This document shows positions 17,288-25,497 of a stretch of DNA of 44,864 nt, piece after piece. The DNA is from Chitinispirillales bacterium (GTDB lineage Bacteria; Fibrobacterota; Chitinivibrionia; Chitinivibrionales; Chitinispirillaceae). Numbering within the stretch: the stretch's first letter is position 1; each line of letters begins with the position of its first letter. Under the pieces are notes generated by a model. That model was not told the origin of the DNA, did not search any database, and saw nothing but the letters and a program-made list of their open reading frames with translations. Position numbers and translations under genes: made by a program. The stretch lies in assembly GCA_031281225.1 (NCBI GenBank), contig JAITFQ010000017.1, positions 1 through 44,864 on the forward strand. Reading direction: 5' to 3'.

Positions 17288-17524
17288 TTATTGTCCGCTC
17301 GCTTGTGTCTGTGCCTGTGTCTGTTTATTGACGACTTGCAACGTTTGGCCGCAAAGTTGCCTGAATTTTACGACTTTGCGCACTATATCCTCAATACTGT
17401 TGCTCACCATGAGCTTCTTGCTGTTGCTCATAATGATAATCGTGTCGGGCGTCGACTCAATGCTTTCGATAAGGTCGGAGTTGAGCACGAACTGTTCTCC
17501 GTTGAGCCTTTGAAGAGCGATCAT
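17288..17524 (-). CDS. flbD: flagellar FlbD family protein
   Basis: This 78-residue protein has the small FlbD-family signature: IALQRLNGEQFVLNSDLIESIESTPDTII and a short SIEDIVRKVVKFR helix. In spirochaetes and firmicutes this small cytoplasmic protein sits between flgE and motA exactly as here; its role is undefined. It is not the Caulobacter sigma-54 activator that shares the name. The last 15 residues are Gln/Thr-rich and variable. Confidence 0.88.
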   Translation of the reverse strand: MIALQRLNGEQFVLNSDLIESIESTPDTIIIMSNSKKLMVSNSIEDIVRKVVKFRQLCGQTLQVVNKQTQAQTQASGQ

Positions 17525-17645
17525 GGTTTTGTCTTGCCTTTCGTTTTTTGTTTTGACGAATATAACACAGCAATATAAATTTACATCATTCCATTGTACA
17601 GATTCAACAAAATTTTAATTGCGACGTGTAAATGCCTGAAAAGCA

Positions 17646-17666
17646 TCGTATACTCACAATAAAAAA
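17646..17666. repeat. copy 2 of the TCGTATACTC dispersed motif
   Basis: TCGTATACTCACAAT followed by AAAAAA. The upstream 28 bases (from 17618, TTGCGA...TAAATGCCTGA) resemble those of the copy at 30092, so the shared unit is roughly 50 bases. Confidence 0.6.
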
Positions 17667-17675
17667 TATAGAATT

Positions 17676-17711
17676 GCCGCGGGGTTTATGGAGTCCGTTC
17701 CGACCCGCGGC
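17676..17711 (-). terminator. probable terminator after flgE
   Basis: On the minus strand GCCGCGGGT (17711-17703) pairs with ACCCCGCGGC (17685-17676) around a 17-base loop, about 20 bases after the flgE stop. It is followed within 10 bases by a T-rich stretch. The long loop and delayed T-run make this only moderately convincing. Confidence 0.5.
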
Positions 17712-17729
17712 TAATCTATACTTGCGTTA

Positions 17730-20039
17730 CTACCTGACCAACTGTACTAATTCCTGCAACATCTGGTCGCTCGTCGAGATCACGCGGGCGCTGGCCTGAT
17801 AGCCGCGCTGGATGGTGATCATGTTCGTGAACTCGGTTTCGAGCTCTACGTTCGACATCTCTAACGCACCGGGCTTAACCTTTGTCGTTGAGCCTACGCC
17901 GGGCTGGTACATCGCCGGAGTGCCGGAGTTGTTGGATACGCCGAACATGCTGTCGCCCATTTTCAGGAGGCCGGCCGGATTGTTGAACTCGGCGACATAA
18001 ATTTGAGCGATGGTCTTGCTGATACCGTTGGTATATATGCCGGATATCTCGCCGAAGTCATTAATGGTTATCTCCTGCAGTTTGCCCATCGGGTAACCGT
18101 TTTGGTGGCTGATGGCGGTCGTGCTGTCGCTTTCGAATTGGGTGATGCCGAGAAGCGATCCTGCCGTGCCCGCGTCAATCCTTATCGCGACTTCGCTCGC
18201 GCCGTTGCGTGGGTCGAACCTGAACTCGTTCGAGAAATCGTCGAACGTAAAGGAGGAGGGGGAGCCGTCTACCCCGAAAGTCACGCGGCCGCGGTTTCCG
18301 CCGAGTATAACAGCGTCGCTGCCGACCATGCTAATCTCCCACAGCCATTCGCCCGGAATGCCGGTGTGCGTAAACGTCATGGTGACGTTGTGCTGGGCGC
18401 CGGAGTCGTCATATATGATTTGGGACGTCGGCCATACGCCCGTGTTCCTCGCGGACTGCACCTCGGTGAACGTCATGTTCGTGTTGAAGCGCGTGGGGGA
18501 ATCGGCCTGGTTGGGGTCGTTTTGCTTACCCATGACCGAGATGCCTGTAAGCGCGAACGCAAGCTCCGGCTGCCCGCGCAAGACGATGGCCCCGACAGGG
18601 ACACCGTCGGCGACAAGGTCGGATGAGTCTTTGATATAGACGGATTCACGATTGTATATTGTGCCATCGGTAGTAGGGAGCCCAAAAGCTTCCTGCAAGG
18701 CTAAAAGCAGGTCTTCCATTGTCGTGGGCTGGCCTGTGCGGCCGGCTTGTGCGGTCGGGCTAAACGGATTTGTGCCGACACCGTCATAATAGAGAAGTTC
18801 TACGTTCTTGTTCCTGCCGCCGACCATACCGTTGATGTTGATGGTGTCGCCGTCGGTGAACCCGAGGGGCCTGCCGGACGCGTCAAAAAGATTAGCTAGC
18901 GCGTCATCGGCGACGGCGGGGATCCTGATGCTGGGGGATGTGTAAACACCGGGCCCGTCGGTAGCGTTGGCGGCTCTGATATTGGACGGAAACAGAAACG
19001 CGTTTGCTACAAAAGAGTTGGAGCCGGGACGGGAAGAGCTAATCTGCAAGCCGGTGATATTATTGCTGGAACCATTTGTTACGGTAAGCCCGCCGGTCGC
19101 CGGATCAATGGCGATCGTTACATCTGTGCTGCCGGTAATCTCCTGCAAATACGCTTGAAGCTGCTCAACCAAATCCTGCAATGTCGGTTCCCGCATTTCA
19201 GCGCCTATGGGGTCCTGATTCCCAGGGAGAGCGGGAGGCATATAACGGTTATCGGGGTTATCAAAAATATCCACCTGAGACTTTTCCACCGTCCACTTGA
19301 ACGTCGGTATATTGGGGTCCGCGACCCTGAACGTAAGAGTATCGCCTAACTTAATCCCAAGGCTGTTCCCGTTTTCATCAAACAGATCGCTAAGTTTCGC
19401 CCTGCCCGCCATCAATTCGCTGTCAAGGCCCGCTCCGGCGACCGCTCCGGCACTAGCAAGGAACCTGTTGGTATGTGTAACCGTACCCAAAGCGTGCGAA
19501 TCGCTGTTGAGGTTACAGGAGAGAGCGATCAAATCCGTCGCCTTTGCTGGCGCCTTGTCGCCCCAGGGTATCCGTATATCGCCTATCATCGAATTTGGCG
19601 AGAATGTGCCGTCTGCGCCAGCCATTTTGCCCTGCAATCTGTAACCGTTAGTCGGAGATACTAAACGCCCTTCAGCGTCCATTTGGAGCCCGCCGTTACG
19701 GCTGTAAAACACCGCGTTGCCGCTTGAGAACGCGAAGTAAGCTCTTCCCTCGAGAGCGAGGTCGGTTATCTGGCCTGTGGTTTGGAGGTTGCCCTGCCTG
19801 AGCATCGTGTCGATAGAACCGACCGCAACGCCAAGCCCGAGCTGCATCGGGTTTGTCCCGCCCTGGTTACCCGCCGGGCGCGACGGGCCCTGCAGCATCT
19901 GAACCATTGATTCCTTAAACGTCGCCCTGCCCGACTTAAACGCCACCGTGTTGACGTTGGCGATATTGTTGGCCGTAACGTCGAGGCCGACCTGATGAGT
20001 GCGAAGTCCGCTGATTCCTGAGTAGAGTGACCGTACCAT
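17730..20039 (-). CDS. flgE: flagellar hook protein FlgE
   Basis: This 769-residue hook protein has the N-terminal rod/hook signature SLYSGISGLRTHQVGLDVTANNIANVNTVAFKSGRATF and the C-terminal LEMSNVELETEFTNMITIQRGYQASARVISTSDQML, which form the coiled-coil core. The 500-residue middle contains surface domains (including a GNAVFYSRNGG...DAEGRLV block), making it much longer than the roughly 400 residues of enteric FlgE but similar to long hooks elsewhere. I start at ATG 20039 because AAGGAG precedes it and the family begins MVRSLYSG; a longer frame adds 13 unconserved residues. Its partners flgD and TIGR02530 precede it. Confidence 0.93.
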   Translation of the reverse strand: MVRSLYSGISGLRTHQVGLDVTANNIANVNTVAFKSGRATFKESMVQMLQGPSRPAGNQGGTNPMQLGLGVAVGSIDTMLRQGNLQTTGQITDLALEGRAYFAFSSGNAVFYSRNGGLQMDAEGRLVSPTNGYRLQGKMAGADGTFSPNSMIGDIRIPWGDKAPAKATDLIALSCNLNSDSHALGTVTHTNRFLASAGAVAGAGLDSELMAGRAKLSDLFDENGNSLGIKLGDTLTFRVADPNIPTFKWTVEKSQVDIFDNPDNRYMPPALPGNQDPIGAEMREPTLQDLVEQLQAYLQEITGSTDVTIAIDPATGGLTVTNGSSNNITGLQISSSRPGSNSFVANAFLFPSNIRAANATDGPGVYTSPSIRIPAVADDALANLFDASGRPLGFTDGDTININGMVGGRNKNVELLYYDGVGTNPFSPTAQAGRTGQPTTMEDLLLALQEAFGLPTTDGTIYNRESVYIKDSSDLVADGVPVGAIVLRGQPELAFALTGISVMGKQNDPNQADSPTRFNTNMTFTEVQSARNTGVWPTSQIIYDDSGAQHNVTMTFTHTGIPGEWLWEISMVGSDAVILGGNRGRVTFGVDGSPSSFTFDDFSNEFRFDPRNGASEVAIRIDAGTAGSLLGITQFESDSTTAISHQNGYPMGKLQEITINDFGEISGIYTNGISKTIAQIYVAEFNNPAGLLKMGDSMFGVSNNSGTPAMYQPGVGSTTKVKPGALEMSNVELETEFTNMITIQRGYQASARVISTSDQMLQELVQLVR

Positions 20040-20158
20040 AATGCTTCTCCTTGGTTTTTTGACACCTCGGATCCGCAAGCTCTTGAACCGCCTCGTTCGT
20101 TCGGCGGCTCGGCGCCCCCTGCCTCCACATTCGTGAGAGGCTAAGGACCGGCGTTTTG

Positions 20159-20590
20159 TCAGCTTGCTATGACCGTGCTGTCTATGTTTGTAAAAACGTT
20201 ATCTCTAATGCTTTCCCCGTCCATCGCGGTAATAACCGTTTTGTTCGGAATGTTTACGATGAACGCAAGGTCTTTGACCAATATCAAGGAATCCCGCGCC
20301 CCCTTGTTCCCTGCTTCCGTCACCGCCTTTTCAAGTTTCCCCATAATGTCCGGCGTCACCTCGATATTGCGGCTTTTGAGCCTCGAAGACGCGTGGGACG
20401 AAAATTTCAGTTCCTCGGCTGTCTTCGATTTGAGAATGTCGCTAAACGACTTCCCGTGAACCGCGCCGCTCTCACCCGTTTTTGAAACCGGAGTTGATAC
20501 CCCGATGTCGCCTACGCGCCCTGTCAATCCCGCGCGGCTCGCGAGGATGCGGCTTTGGATGTCGTTTGAATTCGTGTTTATCGCGTTCAT
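20159..20590 (-). CDS. flagellar operon protein, TIGR02530 family
   Basis: This 143-residue protein between flgD and flgE matches the small TIGR02530 'flagellar operon protein' family in position and pattern: an N-terminal unstructured part, then FSDILKSK, LKFSSHASSRLKSRNIEVTPD and the terminal DSLILVKDLAFIVNIPNKTVITAMD. The function is not established; its fixed place with the hook genes suggests a hook assembly role. It starts 15 bases after flgD ends, with TGGAGA as ribosome binding site. Confidence 0.85.
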   Translation of the reverse strand: MNAINTNSNDIQSRILASRAGLTGRVGDIGVSTPVSKTGESGAVHGKSFSDILKSKTAEELKFSSHASSRLKSRNIEVTPDIMGKLEKAVTEAGNKGARDSLILVKDLAFIVNIPNKTVITAMDGESIRDNVFTNIDSTVIAS

Positions 20591-20605
20591 TTTCTGTTCT
20601 CCATT

Positions 20606-21799
20606 TTATGACCGTGGCGTCGAGATGCTCAGGATGTCGCTCACGGCTATCTCATGGCCCCCCACTCTCAATTTAAAATCTCCGGTCAGGCTTGTCAGGC
20701 CATCGACAGTGCCTTCTATAAAGGAATAAAGCCCCGAATTTCTTTCCGACCCGACGACATGAATTTTATAATCTCCGGCGGGTGCCATATCGTCGTTTGA
20801 ATTGCGGCCATTCCAGAACAATGTCGCTCTGCCGCTTTCATTCGTATATCCGTGTACCGTAGACACGACGTGCCCGGAGGCGTTTCGGATCTCCACGGTC
20901 ATCTGCTGGCTGGCGGGGCCGCTTATCATTATGCTATGCTCCGCGCCCGCTGTCGCGCTGTGGCGGATACTGTCATGACGCGCCCGGACTTCCTTGCCCA
21001 TGAGCGACAGCGCGCTTGACTGGGACATGTACCCCTCTTCGCCCGTCGAAACGTCGAGCACCTCGCTCATTGATATTTCGCGCCCGCTAATCTTCACAAG
21101 CACGCCGTCGGCGGTGAAGCGCACGCCCTCTACCACGTCCTGCACAAAAGTATAAAGCGCTCTGTTCTGTTCCGACCCCTGTAAACCGATCGCGTATGTG
21201 CCGGCTTTCGCGAGTTCGCCGTTATCTAACCTGCCGTTCCAGTGGACGATTGCGGAGTTTTCCGCGTCTTTGCCGGTAACCGCGAGCGTCCTGATAACTT
21301 CGCCGTCGGAGTTGCGTATCTGAACCGTGCCGGTGTCCGCGTTTCCGAGGTGCACCCTTATCGGCACCATCGTGTCGGCTCTGCCATCCCACGATACCGT
21401 CGGCTGGATCATGCGCACTTCCCTGCCGATAAGCGACATCGCCGCGGAGTTGGCGACCGATTGCGCCGCGTACATCTGCGTAGCGACGTTTTCATTGAGC
21501 AGGTCGTTTAGCCCCTGTATCGCCCTCTCAGTATTTTCGCCGGTTTCAAGCGCCCTGAACTGTGCGAGCTGCGCCACAAAATCCGAGTTTTCCATCGGGC
21601 TGAGCGGGTCCTGATACTGGAGCTGCGTCAGGAGAAGGAGCAAAAAAGATTCCTTGCCAAGTTCGTTCGTCGGCTTCCATATATCACCGCTCATATCGCC
21701 GTTGTACTGCGCCTCGCCAAGCCCGCCGTCCAATATCGACGAGGTGACCGAGTACGGCGCCGTCGTTCTAAGCAGACTGTCAATACTTTGCGTTAACAT
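20606..21799 (-). CDS. flgD: flagellar hook assembly (cap) protein FlgD with duplicated C-terminal module
   Basis: This 397-residue FlgD is clearly longer than usual (about 220-280). Residues 48-81 hold the family signature (GKESFLLLLLTQLQYQDPL.P.ENSDFVAQLAQF). The C-terminal part is an internal duplication: residues 120-251 (SLIGREV ... HWNGR ... AGTYAIGLQGSEQNRALYTFV ... EVLDVS) and 263-393 (SLMGKEV ... FWNGR ... AGDYKIHVVGSERNSGLYSFI ... DILSIS) align block for block. Each copy corresponds to the FlgD Ig-like plus tudor-like cap module. FlgD caps the growing hook and is discarded. The start has AAAGGA upstream. Confidence 0.92.
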   Translation of the reverse strand: MLTQSIDSLLRTTAPYSVTSSILDGGLGEAQYNGDMSGDIWKPTNELGKESFLLLLLTQLQYQDPLSPMENSDFVAQLAQFRALETGENTERAIQGLNDLLNENVATQMYAAQSVANSAAMSLIGREVRMIQPTVSWDGRADTMVPIRVHLGNADTGTVQIRNSDGEVIRTLAVTGKDAENSAIVHWNGRLDNGELAKAGTYAIGLQGSEQNRALYTFVQDVVEGVRFTADGVLVKISGREISMSEVLDVSTGEEGYMSQSSALSLMGKEVRARHDSIRHSATAGAEHSIMISGPASQQMTVEIRNASGHVVSTVHGYTNESGRATLFWNGRNSNDDMAPAGDYKIHVVGSERNSGLYSFIEGTVDGLTSLTGDFKLRVGGHEIAVSDILSISTPRS

Positions 21800-21852
21800 T
21801 TTTTTATTTCCTTTGCGTTAGTGTACAATTTTATATTTATCTTTGTAATTCA

Positions 21853-24612
21853 TCAAATAAAGTATTCAAATGTGTTGTTGCCGAACCGCCTGCCCGTATC
21901 GCTGCCGGGGGCTGCCGCTAACGAATCGAGTTCGTCACTATCGACGGAATCTTCGCCGGCTTCGCCGCCGTCGGGCCTGAATTTGCGCAGCTCGGCGGCC
22001 TCGGCCATCTCTTGCCACACCTGCCGCGGCGAACGGTCGGAATCGCCGCTCACGTCTACGCTGAACCCGCCGAGGCTGATGTTCTGCTTCGCGAGTTCCT
22101 CTTTGAGCGACTGCAAATTGCTCTCAACCAGCGCTTTGACCTGTCTGTTTTCAACCTGCATCTGCGCCACTACTAAATCGCCTTGCATCCGTATGCTCAT
22201 GCGGACTTCGCCGAGCGCTTCGGGGCGCAGGGTCATGCGGATTTCTTGCACGCCGGCGCGGAGCGCGTTGTGCATCCTGTCGCTCAACTGGCGGATTATA
22301 GCTTCGTTGTCGAGACGCGAGAAAGTCGTAGCGAGTTTTTCAGTCTCTTTCATGGCGGTCTCTTTTACTGTCTCATTTTTGACTTGGCCGACGCCTTGCG
22401 GTTCATCGCCGCTATCGACCGCTTCAGCCGCCCCTTCGCTGTTTTCGATAAAGGTTGACGCGACGCTGTTGAATAATGATCTGTCGGCGGTATCGGCGCT
22501 CACATTATGGCTGTTGCCGCTGTTATTGCCCGCCGAAACGCTTTCGGATTTGCCGGAGATATTAGCCGCGTTTTGGGCGGTCTGTTCGATCTTGACAGCG
22601 GCTTCATGCCGTGCTTCCGCGTTTGCCCTGTGCTCGGCGTTTGTAACATTCGAAGCGTTTTGAGGAGCTGCCAGCGAAGCCCTCTCAATGACGGCGGGCT
22701 GTGATTTGTCGGCCGCTGATTTTTTGCCCTTTGCCGATTCGGCGGCGCTGACGGGAATTTCAATATTGCCATCGTCAGCGGCAATTATTTTCGCTGCTGG
22801 CGACCCGCTGTTTGCCGGCCTGTTACTATCGTTGCTATTATTATTGCCATTACCGTTATCGTTATTATTAGTGTTATTGTTGTTACCGCTGTTCCCGTCA
22901 CTGCCCGTTAACTTCCCGCTCGCCGATTCCGCCGCGCTTACAGGAATTTCAACTGTATTATTGGCAACGGCGGTTTTTACCGTCAACGCTTCGACGTTTA
23001 CCGACCTGTTAACGTTGCCGTCCGCAACCTGTTTATTCACCGACTCCACCGCGCTGACCGGAACTTCAACCGAGCTCTCGGCAGCTATAATTCTTGTCGT
23101 TACCGATTCAACGCTCCTCGAAGCCATCCTGTTTGCGGATTCAACGTTTTCGACCATTTGGGCCCTGTTTGCCGATTCTCTAGCGCTGATGGGGAGATCG
23201 GTATTATCCGTTGCGGATTTTTTTGCTGTTTTTGTTTCTGCCCTAACCGCTGTATTAGTGTCTATCCTAACATTCGTATTAGCATCTGTATTAGCATTCG
23301 TATTGACATCTGTATTAATATTGACATTGATATTTGTCCTGACGTTCGCCCCAACATTTTCAGTTTTGGCTTCCGCGGCGGCGGCATTTGTATTAACATT
23401 GGCATTAACAACCGTCGCCCTGACATTTTCCATCCTGATTTCCGCGGCGGCGGCATTCGTGTTTTTAACAGCCGTGCTGATATTGGTATTAATATTAGTG
23501 CCAGCCCTGATATTAACATCTGCCTCGGTGCCATTCTTAATATTTTTAACGTTTTTGACGCTCTCAACGTCAAAAGCAAAAGACTCAGGCGTACTGCTTT
23601 TGTTGAGCGCCGCTTTCAAAATTTCCGACTTCACAGCGCCTAACCTGATGGCGGCCTTTTCCAAATCCGTCATCTCTTCCTGCCCGCTTGTAATTTTTTT
23701 CACGCGCTCCATCGCCGACGTCAGTTCTTCCTTAATAAGGCTGCTGAAAGCGCGGGCGAGGTCGCTTGTAGACATGCCTAGATCGTTGGGGTTCGCGGCC
23801 TGATTTATCCCCGTTACAGTATTTATGTCGTGCCTTTCGACCATTTTTTCCGCAACGGCTTCATACGCGCCAACGATGCGGAGGCCAAACTCAAGGTTGA
23901 ACTTCTCCTTGCGCAGATCAGCCGTAACAGCAGCCAGGTCTTCCGGTTTCGCCACAGTATTAAACGCCTCAAACCCTGTGCTCACGAAATTTTCCATAAC
24001 GACGGCGGGATCTGTCTTTTCAAGCAGGCTGATTACCTTATCTATAGCCCAAAGGATATCGGCAAACTGTTCGAGGCTTTCGACGCCGAAATCCGGTGCG
24101 TCATTTTCAAAATCGGCCGCGGCTTCCGGCGGCAGGTTAAGAATTTCGGATATCCGCGCAAGGGCGTGAGTGATGATCTCATGGGCTTCTGTTTTGTTTA
24201 CGGTTTTCTCCAAACCGCCCTCGGCAAGCAGCGCTTCAAGGCCGGATGTTTCGATTTCTGTTTCGATTTTGATTTCAGTATTAACAGTATCAAAGCTGTT
24301 TTGGCAGTTTAACGGCGCCGCGTGATTTTCGGGATCTGCCGCAAAAAGTATATGCACGGGCATTTCATCACTCATTGTATCGTCTATTTCATTAACATTC
24401 GAACCAACGGGATTCGGTACGTTACCGCCGCGCTCGTCCGCAGGCTGGTTTATGACTGTTGCCGACATAATCTTCCTGACCTCTTCGGTAAACGTCACCG
24501 CCGCCGTTGCCGCGCCGCCCTCGGCTTTGCGGACAGCCTTAGTCAGTTCCATCTCGCGGGCAAGGCCCGTGACGTCGCCCATCATAATGTTTTTTACCGG
24601 TTCGTTTAGCAT
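21853..24612 (-). CDS. fliK: flagellar hook-length control protein FliK
   Basis: This 919-residue protein is long for FliK (about 400-600). The C-terminal conserved switch domain is about residues 755-850 (LSDRMHNALRAGVQEIRMTLRPEALGEVRMSIRMQGDLVVAQM.VENRQVK.L...NLQSLKEEL). The N-terminal 350 residues are ordinary helical sequence. Residues about 360-640 are low complexity: repeated Asn-Thr-Asn/Val units encoded by near-repetitive DNA (about 23220-23540) and an Asn/Gly/Ser tract near residue 600. FliK measures hook length and triggers the export specificity switch, and its length can set hook length, so an expanded linker fits the large FlgE. It starts with AAGGTGA upstream. Confidence 0.9.
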   Translation of the reverse strand: MLNEPVKNIMMGDVTGLAREMELTKAVRKAEGGAATAAVTFTEEVRKIMSATVINQPADERGGNVPNPVGSNVNEIDDTMSDEMPVHILFAADPENHAAPLNCQNSFDTVNTEIKIETEIETSGLEALLAEGGLEKTVNKTEAHEIITHALARISEILNLPPEAAADFENDAPDFGVESLEQFADILWAIDKVISLLEKTDPAVVMENFVSTGFEAFNTVAKPEDLAAVTADLRKEKFNLEFGLRIVGAYEAVAEKMVERHDINTVTGINQAANPNDLGMSTSDLARAFSSLIKEELTSAMERVKKITSGQEEMTDLEKAAIRLGAVKSEILKAALNKSSTPESFAFDVESVKNVKNIKNGTEADVNIRAGTNINTNISTAVKNTNAAAAEIRMENVRATVVNANVNTNAAAAEAKTENVGANVRTNINVNINTDVNTNANTDANTNVRIDTNTAVRAETKTAKKSATDNTDLPISARESANRAQMVENVESANRMASRSVESVTTRIIAAESSVEVPVSAVESVNKQVADGNVNRSVNVEALTVKTAVANNTVEIPVSAAESASGKLTGSDGNSGNNNNTNNNDNGNGNNNSNDSNRPANSGSPAAKIIAADDGNIEIPVSAAESAKGKKSAADKSQPAVIERASLAAPQNASNVTNAEHRANAEARHEAAVKIEQTAQNAANISGKSESVSAGNNSGNSHNVSADTADRSLFNSVASTFIENSEGAAEAVDSGDEPQGVGQVKNETVKETAMKETEKLATTFSRLDNEAIIRQLSDRMHNALRAGVQEIRMTLRPEALGEVRMSIRMQGDLVVAQMQVENRQVKALVESNLQSLKEELAKQNISLGGFSVDVSGDSDRSPRQVWQEMAEAAELRKFRPDGGEAGEDSVDSDELDSLAAAPGSDTGRRFGNNTFEYFI

Positions 24613-24670
24613 TTTTTCACCTTTTCCCTTTTACCGTATTAATGTCCATATTAATATCCGCATCGCCGGG

Positions 24671-25237
24671 CTACCTTATCAGCCTGTTGATACGGGCGGC
24701 TTTCTCTTTTGTCAGCAGGGCCATAATTCTCCCCTTTTGACGGTCATCACCCATTTTTGATATAATCGAAGCAACTTGCGCGTCGGTCAGCGTTTCGAGA
24801 ATCCCCGCGGCTTCGAGCGGCCTCATAGCCTCGTAAATCCTCGCGAGTTTCCTGTACCGCGCCTCTTCTGCTTCCGGCATGGTTGTCATCCTGTTTTCAA
24901 GCTGCTCGCGCTCTCTCGCCAGCCCTTCCCTCTGCCTCTCTATTTCACCTTGCAACATCGCGAGCCGTTCAATCTGTTCTGCAAGCCTCTCCTGCTCCCG
25001 CGCAAGGTCGGCGCGTTCCCGCTCCGCCGCGTGAAAAACTTTTGAGTTCTGGGCCGAAAGCGAATCCCGACGCGCACTATGCCGCACCTCCTCAACCCTG
25101 ACCTCTTTTTCACCCTCATCCTGATTAAACCCGTACTCCAACCTCAGGGTGCCGGTAACGAACAGCATGACGACGTACAGAATCGGGAAGGCAATCACCG
25201 TTACCACCGCGATTAATATGATATCTTTTGTACGCAT
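24671..25237 (-). CDS. MotE/FlbB-like flagellar protein (MgtE N-domain-like)
   Basis: This 188-residue protein is the first gene of the flagellar operon. It has one N-terminal membrane helix (residues about 7-30), a long coiled coil rich in Glu/Arg/Gln (about 60-125), and a C-terminal MgtE-N-like helical domain (ARIYEAMRPLEAAGILETLTDAQVASIISKMGDDRQKGRIMALL). This layout is that of MotE in rhizobia and FlbB of spirochaetes, periplasmic proteins needed for stator or collar function. Which of the two is closer cannot be decided by eye. It is driven by the sigma-54 element 65 bases upstream. Confidence 0.8.
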   Translation of the reverse strand: MRTKDIILIAVVTVIAFPILYVVMLFVTGTLRLEYGFNQDEGEKEVRVEEVRHSARRDSLSAQNSKVFHAAERERADLAREQERLAEQIERLAMLQGEIERQREGLAREREQLENRMTTMPEAEEARYRKLARIYEAMRPLEAAGILETLTDAQVASIISKMGDDRQKGRIMALLTKEKAARINRLIR

Positions 25238-25301
25238 CTCCGAGCCATCCCTTTCAGTTTCATTTTTCAGGCGATTTTTTCCGCGCCTTCAAAAATATAC
25301 C

Positions 25302-25316
25302 GCAAATTCCGTGCCA
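25302..25316 (-). promoter_or_regulatory. sigma-54 (RpoN) promoter of the flagellar operon
   Basis: On the minus strand the sequence TGGCACGGAATTTGC has GG and GC separated by exactly 10 bases, matching the TGGCAC-N5-TTGC sigma-54 consensus at every key position. Transcription would start near 25290, about 50 bases before the first flagellar gene. I found no comparable match elsewhere in the window. Confidence 0.85.
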
Positions 25317-25497
25317 AACGGCAGTTTTTATTGAGTTTCAACAAATTTTGATGTTTTTATTGAGTTTCTGTTGAGTTTTAATTAAATTTCAGCGGACTTC
25401 GGGGGGAAAAGGGGGATGGGGGGAGTTGCCGTGCGGAAAAAATTTCGGGGCAGGGCAATTCTTTCCGCATCCCCCCATAACAAACATTTAACTAAAA

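Larger units (their letters stand above)
17525..17729. other. gap between flgE and flbD
   Basis: This roughly 200-base AT-rich gap holds the flgE terminator hairpin and one copy of the TCGTATACTC motif. It may also contain a promoter for flbD-motA onward, but I cannot point to a convincing -35/-10 pair on the minus strand. Confidence 0.5.

Noticed and set aside
17288-17524. flbD as the sigma-54 activator of the flagellar operon
   Set aside because: The protein is only 78 residues, the small FlbD family, with no AAA+ or DNA-binding domain.
22688-23803. 371-codon plus-strand frame of Leu/Thr/Val repeats
   Set aside because: It is the antisense of the low-complexity part of fliK.
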